DNA from: Novosphingobium sp.
GTDB lineage: Bacteria; Pseudomonadota; Alphaproteobacteria; Sphingomonadales; Sphingomonadaceae
Direction of reading: 5' to 3'
NCBI GenBank assembly: GCA_024236175.1
Contig: JACKKY010000001.1
Location: 124,001 to 188,000, forward strand
Length of the DNA: 64,000 nt
Part shown: piece by piece, positions 21,134-29,801 of the stretch
How positions within the stretch are numbered: position 1 is the stretch's first letter
How the letters are laid out: each line of letters starts with the position of its first letter
Program-made: the position numbers and the translations under genes
The notes under the pieces: model-generated
Database searches by the model: none
What the model was told of the DNA's origin: nothing
The model's input: the letters and a program-made list of their open reading frames with translations, nothing else

Positions 21134-21157
21134 CGAAACGGAAAGGGAAGTATCGGC

Positions 21158-21445
21158 ATGGTTCTTGAGAGGGCCGAAATCGTCATCAAGGCCGGAATGA
21201 TGGACGAATTCATGGAGGTTTTCCGCGCCACGGCGTTTCCTCTCACGCAGAAATTCACCGGCTGCCTTTCCTTCACTGCCCTGCGCGGTGTCGAGGATGA
21301 AGACAACGTGATGTTCCTTGCCGAATGGGAATCGGTCGAGGCACATCTCGCTTCGCGACCCGAACCGGCTCACGAGAAATTCCGCCAGGTTGTGCGGCCC
21401 TATGTCGAGCACCCTGTCGCCACAGTCCATTTCGAACCGATTTGA
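21158..21445 (+). CDS. ABM-domain (antibiotic biosynthesis monooxygenase fold) protein
   Basis: 95 residues forming one ferredoxin-like ABM domain: ERAEIVIKAGMMDEFMEVFR, then TGCLSFTALRGVEDEDNVMFLAEWES and a C-terminal strand VATVHFEPI. Family members are small dimeric oxygenases or quinone-related enzymes working without added cofactor, but many have no known activity. No signal peptide, so cytoplasmic. It begins 24 bp after the preceding small gene and ends 15 bp before the LVIVD lipoprotein gene, in the same operon. Confidence 0.8.
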   Translation: MVLERAEIVIKAGMMDEFMEVFRATAFPLTQKFTGCLSFTALRGVEDEDNVMFLAEWESVEAHLASRPEPAHEKFRQVVRPYVEHPVATVHFEPI

Positions 21446-21460
21446 GAGAGACAGCCAACC

Positions 21461-22936
21461 ATGACGCGATATCGAAGCAGTATGAGCCGGCTTGCTCATC
21501 AATTAGCCGGCCTAATGATGGGCCTGGCTCTAACGGCGTGTACCACGGCCGGCGAATTGGCTTCGTTCACCGATAATCCCGAGCCCGGATTGCAGGGCCA
21601 GCAACTCCCATCGGACAATCCCGGTACGATCCTGCCGGTTCCCTATGCCAAGGGAGTGCGCGTGGTTGGCCGCTCGCCTGTGTCGGACCGGGATTCGAAT
21701 GTGCAGATGGTGTGGGCCGGCGATTGCGCCTACCTCGCCAGCACTCCTCCGGATTTTCTGATGTTTGGAACCACAGCCAAGCCAGAAACCTACGGTGTTG
21801 CCGTCATTGATGTCAGCGATCCGGCCAAACCCAGGCAGGTCGGACTTTTGCGCGAAAATGGCGCGCTTTATGCCGCCGAGACGATTGACGCAGTGGCTGC
21901 GCCCGATGGACGCATGGTGCTCGCGGCCGGAGCCTACGCCAACGGCCATGGCAGCGCGGCGCCCAACGGCGAGCCGGCCTGGCTCGACATCTACGACGTC
22001 TCCGACTGCAAGAAGCCCAAGCTGATGGCGCAAGTCGCCTGGCCGGACAATTCGCACTCGATCACGATCTCCCCGGACGGCCGATATGTTTACGGGACCA
22101 CCATGAACCCGTTCACCGGCGAAGGCGGGCTGCAGGTGATGGACATATCTGACCTCGCCAATCCGCGTTTTCTCGCCAAATTCCCAGCAACGCGCGATGA
22201 TGGTTCGACATTCGGTTTCGCTGCACACGAAATTACGTTCAGCGCCGACGGGCAGCGCATTTATGCAGGTGTGATCTCGTCGGAAAGCGACCACTTCAAC
22301 GATGGCATACCCCTGATGCCCCCAAGCGCGAAACTGCTCGGCAATGAGGGCGGCGGCGTGCTGATCTTCGACAATAGCGACTTCGTGGACCGCCGCCCCG
22401 CTCCGGAACTGAGGCTTGTCGGCGCGATCGCCAAAGCCGGCTGGCATGCTGCAATGCCGGCAAATATCGGCGGCGTGCCCCACCTTGTCGGTGGGCCGGA
22501 ACTGACGGCCTGCCCGGGCACATGGCCGGTGATAACCGACATTTCGGACGAAACCAGACCACGCATCGTTGGGGAGTTCCGGCTGGAGATGAACCGGGCG
22601 GAAAACTGCCCGCCAAAGTCGCCGGCCGAGCTGGCAGGCGGCGGGTTAGTTCCGGCTCCGGGCACGGCCGCATTGCATTACAACGATGTCGATAGTGCCA
22701 GCGACACGCGGCTCGGCTTGTTCAATTTCATGTGGGCGGGCCTGCGCATCGCTGACCTGACAGATCCGGCGGGGCCGCGCGAAGTCGCTTATTTCAAGCC
22801 CGGCGACGCCTGCACCGGCCATGTTCGCTACCGGTCCGAAACTGGCCACATCTGGCTGACCTGCGCCGCGAGCGGGTTCTGGGTTCTGGAACTGGCACCC
22901 GTTGTTCGCAGGGCAGTCGGCCTCCCGAAAAACTAG
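21461..22936 (+). CDS. LVIVD-repeat beta-propeller lipoprotein
   Basis: 491 residues with a lipoprotein signal (LAGLMMGLALTAC). Repeats of the LVIVD type recur along the chain: VAVIDVSDPAKPRQVG, LDIYDVSDCKKPKLMA, LQVMDISDLANPRFLA, PVITDISDETRPRIVG and LRIADLTDPAGPREVA. This implies a beta-propeller anchored in a membrane and exposed to the periplasm. Proteins of this kind occur near TonB systems and extracellular enzymes, but no catalytic residue set is recognised. It lies between the ABM gene and the second tannase-like gene, and the ribosome site of that gene begins shortly after its stop. Confidence 0.83.
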   Translation: MTRYRSSMSRLAHQLAGLMMGLALTACTTAGELASFTDNPEPGLQGQQLPSDNPGTILPVPYAKGVRVVGRSPVSDRDSNVQMVWAGDCAYLASTPPDFLMFGTTAKPETYGVAVIDVSDPAKPRQVGLLRENGALYAAETIDAVAAPDGRMVLAAGAYANGHGSAAPNGEPAWLDIYDVSDCKKPKLMAQVAWPDNSHSITISPDGRYVYGTTMNPFTGEGGLQVMDISDLANPRFLAKFPATRDDGSTFGFAAHEITFSADGQRIYAGVISSESDHFNDGIPLMPPSAKLLGNEGGGVLIFDNSDFVDRRPAPELRLVGAIAKAGWHAAMPANIGGVPHLVGGPELTACPGTWPVITDISDETRPRIVGEFRLEMNRAENCPPKSPAELAGGGLVPAPGTAALHYNDVDSASDTRLGLFNFMWAGLRIADLTDPAGPREVAYFKPGDACTGHVRYRSETGHIWLTCAASGFWVLELAPVVRRAVGLPKN

Positions 22937-22996
22937 GTGTTCAACGACAAGTCAAATGTCCGGGCAAAACCCGGCAAAGTGGAGAGGAAACGGATC

Positions 22997-24862
22997 ATGG
23001 TTTCAATACGCCGCGGCATGTGTCTTGCCGCTCTTGCAACCGCAAGCCTTCCTGCCGTTCCCGCCTATGCAGAAGGGGCTGCGAAAGCCGGCCTTGCCTG
23101 CGATGAAACTCTCAAGTCGCAATTCCGACCGGATGCGCAGACCAACGTCATCCTCGTCAAACAGTTCCGAGCGGGGGAAAGTATTGCCCTTGATGGTGAC
23201 AACCCCGCGCGATCTCCCAAGGCGACAAACGGTGTCTGCCTTGTCAAGCTGGTTGTCGGACCGGGAAACCCGGGGCCTAAGGACGCACCGTCGACATCGC
23301 GCGGGATCGGGATCGAGATCTGGCTCCCCTCTCACGATAGATGGAACAAGCGCATTCACGCTATGGGCGGCGGTGGTTTCCAGGGCGGCCGCCATGCGTC
23401 ACCAGAAGGAATCGGCTCGCCTTACGCCTATTTCATCGCCGACCGTGAGGGGGCTGTTTCTTCGACGACGGATACCGGCCATGGTGACGAGATCGTGCTG
23501 GGGACCGCACAGCCGCGCGGCGACTTCGCACTCAATCCCGACGGCTCGTTCGCCAGCAATCTCTGGGAAGACTTCGCAGTCCGCGCAATCCACGAGCAGG
23601 CAGTGAAGACGAAGGCGCTGACCGAGGCATTCTACGGAGAGCCGGCGAAATTCGCCTATTGGGAAGGCGGCTCTACGGGTGGCAGGCAGGGGCACAAGTT
23701 GGCGCAGGCGTACCCGGACGATTTCGACGGCATAATTGCCAATTACCCCGCGCTGAACTGGAACCCGTTCGTTGCTGCACTTCTTTACCCCCAGTTCGTG
23801 ATCCAGCGCGATCTTGGCGGCGAGCCGCTCAGCCAAGCTCAACTTGACCTTGTCTCCAACGCGGCGATTGCCGCCTGTGACGTGACCGGCGGGCAGCATG
23901 TCGGCTTTATCCTTGATCCGTCGCGCTGCGCCTATGATCCGGTCAGGGACCGCGCGGTTTTGTGCCTGAGCGATGGCGGCACGAACGATACGCCGGATTG
24001 CGTGACCCGGAAGCAGGCCACTGCGATCAACAAGATGTGGTATGGACCAACACGCGATGGCTCGGTGCCCGATCCGGCAAAGGACAATGGCTGGATCATG
24101 CCACGTGCCCATGGCCACTTGTGGTACGGGCTGACGCGCGGCACCTCTTTGTGGAACGCCTATTTCACGCGCGCTTTCGGCTTTCCGGCTGGTGTCGCCA
24201 ATCCCGGCAATACACCAACGCTGGGCTCGGACATGATTGCCATCATCGCGGAGGAGCCATCGTTGGCCGATAATGGATTTGTCAATGAGTCCGGCAAGGC
24301 GCAAAGCGGCTGGAAAGACCTGACATACGGGGAATTCGCTCAGCTACTGGAGCAAGCTGTCGCAGAAGACTCTGAAAAGTTCGCCTCGATCAACACCGAT
24401 GACCCCGACCTTTCGGAGTTCCGCGACAGGGGCGGCAAGATGCTGTTCTGGCACGGCCTGAACGACGAGCTCATTCCGCCACAGGGCAGTGTCCAGTATT
24501 ACGAGGCGGTCCTCGCCGAAATGGGTGGCGCCGAGGCTGTACATGAATTCTACCGGCTCTACCTCGTGCCCGGCGCCGGACACGGTTCGCCCAACGGCAG
24601 TTCCAATCCGGGTGCCAACCCACCGCAAATGGGTTTCCAGCTCTATCCGCTGCTGGTCGAGTGGGTCGAAAACGGAAAGGCTCCCGGCGCAATCACCTTG
24701 AACACGCCTTCTCCGGGCCAGCCGGGCGCGATCGGCGGCATTCCGCTTCCTCCCGTCGCACCCGATGCGAGGCAGATGAGCTTGCCTGCCTGCCCCTATC
24801 CGGAGAGAATAAGCTACGTCGCGGGCGATCCGTTTCAGGCCGGGAGCTACGAGTGCCGTTGA
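22997..24862 (+). CDS. Tannase/feruloyl esterase family protein, secreted, without the CS-HC cysteines
   Basis: 621 residues. ATG 22997 is preceded by GAGAGGAA about 8 bases upstream and opens a signal peptide (MCLAALATASLPAVPAYA). Catalytic candidates are Ser in WEGGSTGGRQGHK, Asp in GLNDELIPPQG and His in VPGAGHGSPNG. Unlike the first tannase-like protein of this operon, the residue before Ser is Gly and the residue after His is Gly, so the active-site disulfide of classical tannases cannot form. The two esterases are therefore from different subgroups and may act on different bonds of one substrate. The stop overlaps the start of the acyl-CoA synthetase gene. Confidence 0.85.
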   Translation: MVSIRRGMCLAALATASLPAVPAYAEGAAKAGLACDETLKSQFRPDAQTNVILVKQFRAGESIALDGDNPARSPKATNGVCLVKLVVGPGNPGPKDAPSTSRGIGIEIWLPSHDRWNKRIHAMGGGGFQGGRHASPEGIGSPYAYFIADREGAVSSTTDTGHGDEIVLGTAQPRGDFALNPDGSFASNLWEDFAVRAIHEQAVKTKALTEAFYGEPAKFAYWEGGSTGGRQGHKLAQAYPDDFDGIIANYPALNWNPFVAALLYPQFVIQRDLGGEPLSQAQLDLVSNAAIAACDVTGGQHVGFILDPSRCAYDPVRDRAVLCLSDGGTNDTPDCVTRKQATAINKMWYGPTRDGSVPDPAKDNGWIMPRAHGHLWYGLTRGTSLWNAYFTRAFGFPAGVANPGNTPTLGSDMIAIIAEEPSLADNGFVNESGKAQSGWKDLTYGEFAQLLEQAVAEDSEKFASINTDDPDLSEFRDRGGKMLFWHGLNDELIPPQGSVQYYEAVLAEMGGAEAVHEFYRLYLVPGAGHGSPNGSSNPGANPPQMGFQLYPLLVEWVENGKAPGAITLNTPSPGQPGAIGGIPLPPVAPDARQMSLPACPYPERISYVAGDPFQAGSYECR

Positions 24863-26490
24863 TCGAGGGCCGGGTTGCGGAGTTGCTCGAGCGCTATTCG
24901 GGCGCAGAAGCCAGTGCCGCGCACCTGCTGTGTGACCGCTACGAGCCCGGCAGGCGCGCGTTTCGTATTGTCGGTGCAGACCTGAGGACAAATGACCTCT
25001 CCTATGGCGAGCTGCGCGAGGAATCGGAACGGTTTGCCGCCGCGCTCCGTTCGCTCGGAATCGGCCCCGGAGACCGCGTCGCCACACTGATGGGAAAGAG
25101 CCGTCGCTACCTTGTGGCGCTGGTGGCCATCTGGCGCCTCGGAGCCGTGCACGTCCCGCTGTTCACCGCATTTGCCCCGCCGGCGATTGCCTACCGGCTG
25201 CAAGGCAGCGGCGCGAAGGCCGTCGTTTGCGACGAGGGTCAGCGGCACAAGCTCTTGCCGGGCGACGACATCCCGGCAAACCCGGACTGGCATACGATCA
25301 CGACAGGTGCGGCAACCGGCGACGCGCTGTCGTTCGACGCGCTGGTGGAGGCGAACAAGCCGGGCATTCCGGCCGCGCAGACGGGAGGCGATGCGCCGTT
25401 CATCCACATCTACACTTCGGGCACGACAGGCAATCCCAAGGGCGTTGTCGTGCCGCTACGGGCGCTTGCCGCGTTTCACGCCTATTGCGAGTTCGGCTTC
25501 GACCTGCGCGACGACGACGTCTTCTGGTGCGCTGCCGATCCGGGCTGGGCATACGGCCTCTACTACGCCGTGATCGGAACGCTCCAGACCGGTGTGCCAT
25601 CCATCCTGCTCGAGGCCGGATTCACGCCCGAGCTGACGATGGCTGTGCTGGGACAGGAGCGCGTCACCAATTTCGCCGCCGCGCCGACCGTTTACCGTGC
25701 CCTGCGCAGTTCCGGCCTTGCCGCGCCAAAAAGCCCGGGATTGCGATGTGCCTCCAGCGCGGGCGAGCCGCTGACTCCCGAAGTCAACGAATGGGCCGAG
25801 AGGGAACTCGGCGTGCTCGTCCATGACCATTACGGACAGACCGAAGCCGGAATGCTGGTCAACAATCATCATCATCCGCTTGTCGCCGATGAACTGAAGC
25901 CCGGCTCGATGGGTTGTTCCATGCCCGGCTGGAAAGCGGTCATCCTTGACGACGAGCGCGACGAAGAACTTGGCCCGGAAGAAATGGGGCGGCTCGCCAT
26001 CCGGCTGGCCGACAGCCCGCTTGCCTGGTTCCCGGGTTATCATGGCGATGCGGCGAAATCGGCTGAGAAGTTCACGGAGGATGGCAACTATTATCTCACC
26101 GGCGACACCGCGAAGGTGGATGGCGATGGCCATTTCACCTTCTCCGCACGCGACGATGACGTGATCATCATGGCCGGATACCGCATCGGCCCGTTCGAGG
26201 TGGAATCCACACTGGCTACGCATCCGGCGGTAACGGAGAGCGCCGTCATCGCCGTGCCGGACGAGGTCCGCGGCGAGGTGATCGAAGCTTACGTCGTCCT
26301 GGATGACAGCCATGCACCGTCCGAGGAACTGGCCGCCGATCTACAGCAATGGGTCAAGCAGCGCTTCGCCGCCCACGCCTATCCACGTGCCATCCATTTC
26401 GTCGATGCCATGCCCAAGACGCCGAGCGGAAAGATCCAGCGCTTCGTGCTCAAGCAATGGCGAATTGACGAGCTCGATGGCGTGCAATGA
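24853..26490 (+). CDS. AMP-forming acyl-CoA synthetase
   Basis: 545 residues of the ANL superfamily. Motifs in order: ATP loop IYTSGTTGNPKGVVV, the DHYGQTEAGM motif, LTGDTAKVDGDGHFTF, the hinge SARDDDVIIMAGYRIGP, and the C-terminal lysine in KTPSGKIQRFVLK. The GTG at 24853 is taken as start because GGAG lies six bases upstream; it overlaps the esterase stop by 10 bp. It activates a carboxylic acid to its CoA thioester; the loops resemble acetyl/medium-chain (ACSM-like) synthetases more than long-chain ones. Context suggests the acid freed by the upstream esterases. It overlaps the nitroreductase gene by 4 bp (ATGA). Confidence 0.87.
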   Translation: MPLIEGRVAELLERYSGAEASAAHLLCDRYEPGRRAFRIVGADLRTNDLSYGELREESERFAAALRSLGIGPGDRVATLMGKSRRYLVALVAIWRLGAVHVPLFTAFAPPAIAYRLQGSGAKAVVCDEGQRHKLLPGDDIPANPDWHTITTGAATGDALSFDALVEANKPGIPAAQTGGDAPFIHIYTSGTTGNPKGVVVPLRALAAFHAYCEFGFDLRDDDVFWCAADPGWAYGLYYAVIGTLQTGVPSILLEAGFTPELTMAVLGQERVTNFAAAPTVYRALRSSGLAAPKSPGLRCASSAGEPLTPEVNEWAERELGVLVHDHYGQTEAGMLVNNHHHPLVADELKPGSMGCSMPGWKAVILDDERDEELGPEEMGRLAIRLADSPLAWFPGYHGDAAKSAEKFTEDGNYYLTGDTAKVDGDGHFTFSARDDDVIIMAGYRIGPFEVESTLATHPAVTESAVIAVPDEVRGEVIEAYVVLDDSHAPSEELAADLQQWVKQRFAAHAYPRAIHFVDAMPKTPSGKIQRFVLKQWRIDELDGVQ

Positions 26491-27158
26491 CGATCATGAA
26501 CGCCCTTGAAGCGATTGCGGGCCGCCGATCGGTTCGCGCATTCCTGCCCGATCCCGTCAGCAAGGACACGATCCACGAAATCCTCCGAACCTCGTCGCGG
26601 GCTCCTTCCGGAACAAACATCCAGCCGTGGCTGGTACACGTCGTGATGGGCCAGGCTCGCGACCGGGTTGTACGTGCGGGGATCGAGGCAGCCGGTACCG
26701 GCGCTGTGTCGCCGGAGTATGATTACCTGCCGAAGGACATGCAGGAACCCTGGCTCTCCCGCCGCCGCGCGATCGGCTATGCCCTGTTCGAGAAATACGG
26801 CATCGCGCGCGACGATTATCCGGCGCGTGAGGCAGCCATGCTCCGGAACTACGACTTCTTCGGCGCGCCGGTCGGACTGTTCTTTTGCATGGACCGCGCG
26901 CATGCACTGGGCGCATGGCTCGATTGCGGCATGTTCATGCAGAACGTGATGATCGCCGCACGCGACTTCGGCCTCGAGACATGCCCGCAGCAAGCATGGT
27001 GCGACATCGGACCGGTAGTTCACCGGGAACTCGGAATCGCCGACACTCAGATCGTCTTGTCCGGGATGGCCATGGGCTACGAAGACACCTCGGCTGCGGT
27101 CAATTCGCTTGAGAGCCCGCGGATTGGCGTTGACGAGTTTGCGACATGGCACGGGTAA
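26487..27158 (+). CDS. Nitroreductase-family flavoprotein
   Basis: 223 residues. The opening LEAIAGRRSVRAFLPDPVSKD and the FMN-binding SRAPSGTNIQPWLVHVV are the family signature, with GLETCPQQAW and VLSGMAMGY in the C-terminal half. Members are dimeric FMN enzymes reducing nitro, quinone or enone groups with NAD(P)H. Here the enzyme is translationally coupled to the acyl-CoA synthetase (ATGA overlap) and probably reduces an intermediate of the same pathway, for example an enone. The substrate is not visible in the sequence. Confidence 0.87.
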   Translation: MTIMNALEAIAGRRSVRAFLPDPVSKDTIHEILRTSSRAPSGTNIQPWLVHVVMGQARDRVVRAGIEAAGTGAVSPEYDYLPKDMQEPWLSRRRAIGYALFEKYGIARDDYPAREAAMLRNYDFFGAPVGLFFCMDRAHALGAWLDCGMFMQNVMIAARDFGLETCPQQAWCDIGPVVHRELGIADTQIVLSGMAMGYEDTSAAVNSLESPRIGVDEFATWHG

Positions 27159-27165
27159 GAATGAA

Positions 27166-27771
27166 ATGAGCGGCCCCAGAAAACGAGTCCGGGAAGATCC
27201 GAAGGTTCGCCGCTCGCAAATTGTTGACGAGGCGATCCGGATCATCGGGGAGTACGGCTATTACGGCTTCACCGTTCAAGCGCTGGCGGAGCGTTGCCAG
27301 CTTTCCAATGCAGGGCTGCTCCACTATTTCGGTAACAAGGACGACCTCCTGCTTGCCCTTCTGGACGAGATCGAACGCCGCGAGGAAGAAGTCCTCGCTC
27401 CCCAGGTTGCCATGATCGAGGAGAAGGGTTTCCAGTCCGGAAACGGAAAGGGCGCTGCTCTGGAAATGATGGCAGCAATCGCCAGGCGAACGGCCGAGAA
27501 TCGCGAGCGGACACGTTTCCTCGCAGTTCTTCAAGGCGAGGCGATGGAACCCAGCCACCCGGCGCATGACTGGTTTGGACTCCGCGATGATGAAACGGTC
27601 CAGCTGTTCACCAGTTTACTGGGGCGCGAGGCCGCGAATTCGCCCGCCTTGACGCGGTACATGATCTCGATTCTCCGCGGGATGACCGGGCTGTGGCTGC
27701 GTGACGAGAACGAGTTCGATCTGGTCGAGGAATGCCTTGCTGCCACCCGACTGCTGCTGAACGATGCCTGA
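27166..27771 (+). CDS. TetR-family transcriptional regulator
   Basis: 201 residues. The N-terminal helix-turn-helix reads RRSQIVDEAIRIIGEYGYYGFTVQAL then CQLSNAGLLHYFGNKDDLLLAL, the TetR signature; the C-terminal ligand domain is poorly conserved as usual. I chose ATG 27166, seven bases after the nitroreductase stop; ATG 27161 is out of frame. It is the last clearly coupled gene of the block starting at 18931, and so the likely local repressor. The inverted repeat at 18823-18852 is a candidate target. Confidence 0.85.
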   Translation: MSGPRKRVREDPKVRRSQIVDEAIRIIGEYGYYGFTVQALAERCQLSNAGLLHYFGNKDDLLLALLDEIERREEEVLAPQVAMIEEKGFQSGNGKGAALEMMAAIARRTAENRERTRFLAVLQGEAMEPSHPAHDWFGLRDDETVQLFTSLLGREAANSPALTRYMISILRGMTGLWLRDENEFDLVEECLAATRLLLNDA

Positions 27772-27874
27772 CGGCAACCCTCGATCGAGTCTCGACGTCG
27801 GCCAGGTCCAGTTCCCGCCCAGCCGCCCGATTGCAGCCATCTCACGCGAAGAAACTCAAAGTCAGCGAGGTTCT

Positions 27875-28990
27875 ATGAAGTCCCATTCCATCGCATGTGC
27901 CGCATTTGTCGCGATTGCCACATCAGTCCCAGCGATCGCCGCTCCGGTCACCGACTGTCCACTCCGTGATGCTCCGTTTTCAACGTCCACGCCGCTGATC
28001 GACATCCTGCTCAGCCCCGTCGCACGCGAGACACTGGAACGAGAGGCGGAGATTTCGTTCGAGAATGCTCCTCCGCAGTTCCTGGGGACGTCGGCACCCA
28101 CCTTCGCAGCGATCCTGACGCTGCGGGAGCTTGCGGGATTCACCGGTCAGTCACCAGACAAGTTCGCGAAGGCGGCGGCGGCACTGGAAAGCATTGAAGT
28201 GACCAATGCAGACAGGATTGCCCGCTGCGCCCGCTATGACGACAAGAAGCCCGAATTCGAGCTGCCCGAGGGCAAGCCGGCCTTTCTCCTTTTCGAGAAG
28301 ATCATTGGCTTCAAGGATGTGCCAAGCGTTGATGCAGCGCGTGGCGCGCTGATCGAAATCGCCGAGCGGAATGACTGGACCATTGTCTCGTCCGATCATG
28401 GCGGAGCCATTTCCCCCGAGATTCTCGCACGGTTCGATGCGGTTATCTGGAACAACATAAGTGGCGATGTGCTGACCTTGTCCCAGCGCCAGGCCCTGCG
28501 CGACTACGTGGAAGGTGGCGGTGGCTTCGTCGCCCTTCACGGTTCCGGCGGCGACCCGGTCTATTTCTGGGACTGGTATGCCGACACTTTGATAGGAGCC
28601 CGGTTCGCAGGCCATCCCCGTGACCCGCAATTTCAGGATGCTCGCATTGTCCTGGAGGATGCAAGTCACCCCGCTGCGGCGGACTTGCCGGACGAATGGG
28701 TCATGAACGATGAATGGTACTCATTCAGAACGAACCCGCGCGACGGCGGAGCCCGGATTATCGCCAGGCTGGACGAGTCGTCCTACGATCCCTCGGCAGG
28801 GTTCGGGGATGCGCTGCGCATGGGCGACGACCATCCGATCGCCTGGAGCCGAATCATCGGCAAGGGCCGCAGTTTCTACTCGGCGATCGGCCACAGGCCG
28901 GAAACCTATTCGCACCCATTCTACAATTCGATGATCGAAGATGCGCTTGCCTGGGCGGCTGCGCTCGACGAGCCGGATTGTGGGGACTGA
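27875..28990 (+). CDS. ThuA-like domain secreted protein
   Basis: 371 residues from ATG 27875 (GCGAGG five bases upstream). A signal peptide (CAAFVAIATSVPAIAA) precedes an N-terminal helical region of about 90 residues and then a ThuA-like, glutamine-amidotransferase-fold domain: AVIWNNISGDVLTLSQRQAL, YVEGGGGFVALHGSGGDPVYFWDWY, DEWVMNDEWYSF and HPIAWSRIIGKGRSFYSAIGH. ThuA proteins are linked to disaccharide or 3-keto-sugar metabolism and often occur with secreted oxidoreductases. It lies 103 bp after the TetR gene and may be part of the same unit or have its own promoter. Confidence 0.82.
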   Translation: MKSHSIACAAFVAIATSVPAIAAPVTDCPLRDAPFSTSTPLIDILLSPVARETLEREAEISFENAPPQFLGTSAPTFAAILTLRELAGFTGQSPDKFAKAAAALESIEVTNADRIARCARYDDKKPEFELPEGKPAFLLFEKIIGFKDVPSVDAARGALIEIAERNDWTIVSSDHGGAISPEILARFDAVIWNNISGDVLTLSQRQALRDYVEGGGGFVALHGSGGDPVYFWDWYADTLIGARFAGHPRDPQFQDARIVLEDASHPAAADLPDEWVMNDEWYSFRTNPRDGGARIIARLDESSYDPSAGFGDALRMGDDHPIAWSRIIGKGRSFYSAIGHRPETYSHPFYNSMIEDALAWAAALDEPDCGD

Positions 28991-29462
28991 ACGGTCAGGG
29001 CCTCAGGTGGAAGGAGAAAGCCGCTCAACCCTGCTCCATGGCGCGAGGAGGGTGGATAGAGACTGGAGATCATCCCCCAGAAGCGCACGCCGAAAATCGG
29101 CCATGGAGAAAAGGGCCGGATAACGCCTTATTCGACCGTGATCAGCGCTCTCTGTGTTCCCCTGTCACCGGCAAACGGCGCAGAAAGGCGGTCCTTTAGG
29201 CCGGAGGGAAGGATTTTCGCCAGAACGGGAGACTGGGTGGTGGTGCAGTCAGTCAGCTGCGAACTGCTCTCTATCATTTTTCCGTGTTAGCCGCGGAAAA
29301 ACACGGAAAAATGGGACAAATACACGGAAAGTCACCTCGCCCGCCTCGGAAACCCACACAAATGCTGGTTTTTGGGCAAAATCCGGCGATTTCGGAACAC
29401 GGAATAAACTCAAGCCTATCACGCAAGCGCACTGCAAAAACACCCGACGACCGATCGCTGTT
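28991..29462. other. Intergenic tract with repeated ACACGGAA element
   Basis: 472 bp without a supported gene between the ThuA-like gene and the XRE gene, whose ends converge. It holds a perfect 14-bp inverted repeat (29275-29288 with 29300-29313) and four copies of ACACGGAA. Open frames crossing it have no ribosome site or recognisable fold. Confidence 0.5.
29275..29404. repeat. ACACGGAA repeat cluster with 14-bp perfect hairpin
   Basis: CATTTTTCCGTGTT (29275-29288) is the exact reverse complement of AACACGGAAAAATG (29300-29313), with an 11-base loop. The octamer ACACGGAA occurs at 29301, 29322 and 29397, and inverted (TTCCGTGT) at 29280. It could be a protein-binding cluster or part of a terminator; A/T runs flank the stem. 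Confidence 0.55.
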
Positions 29463-29705
29463 TCAGCGTCGACTGGCTTTGGAAAACTTCTCTGCCTTCG
29501 CGATATCGAGCAGCTCGGCCACATCTGCACCGAGCGCGTTGGCAATCCGTTCCAGTACGAGGATCGAGGGATTGCGTACGCCGCGCTCGACACCGCTGAT
29601 GTAGCCACGGTCGAACCCGCTGTCGGTGGCAAAGTCCTCCTGCGTGATCTCGCGCTCCTTGCGCAGACGCCTGACATTCCAACCGATGCGCTTGCGGATA
29701 TCCAT
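29463..29705 (-). CDS. XRE-family helix-turn-helix regulator (80 aa)
   Basis: 80 residues, almost all a Cro/C1 helix-turn-helix: RIGWNVRRLRKEREITQEDF, then DRGYISGVERGVRNPSILVLERIANAL and VAELLDIAKAE. Single-domain regulators of this kind often control adjacent restriction, toxin-antitoxin or phage genes. It is transcribed away from the RecB-like nuclease gene; the two starts are about 97 bp apart. It is related in design to the 67-residue XRE protein at 63339-63542. Confidence 0.82.
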   Translation of the reverse strand: MDIRKRIGWNVRRLRKEREITQEDFATDSGFDRGYISGVERGVRNPSILVLERIANALGADVAELLDIAKAEKFSKASRR

Positions 29706-29801
29706 GGTGAGCGCACGATCAGCCGATGCGACTGATCAGCCCACGACCTATGAGTCTCATTTGACTGGACTGTGTGTCGTGTTTCGAGCACATCCACGTT
29801 C

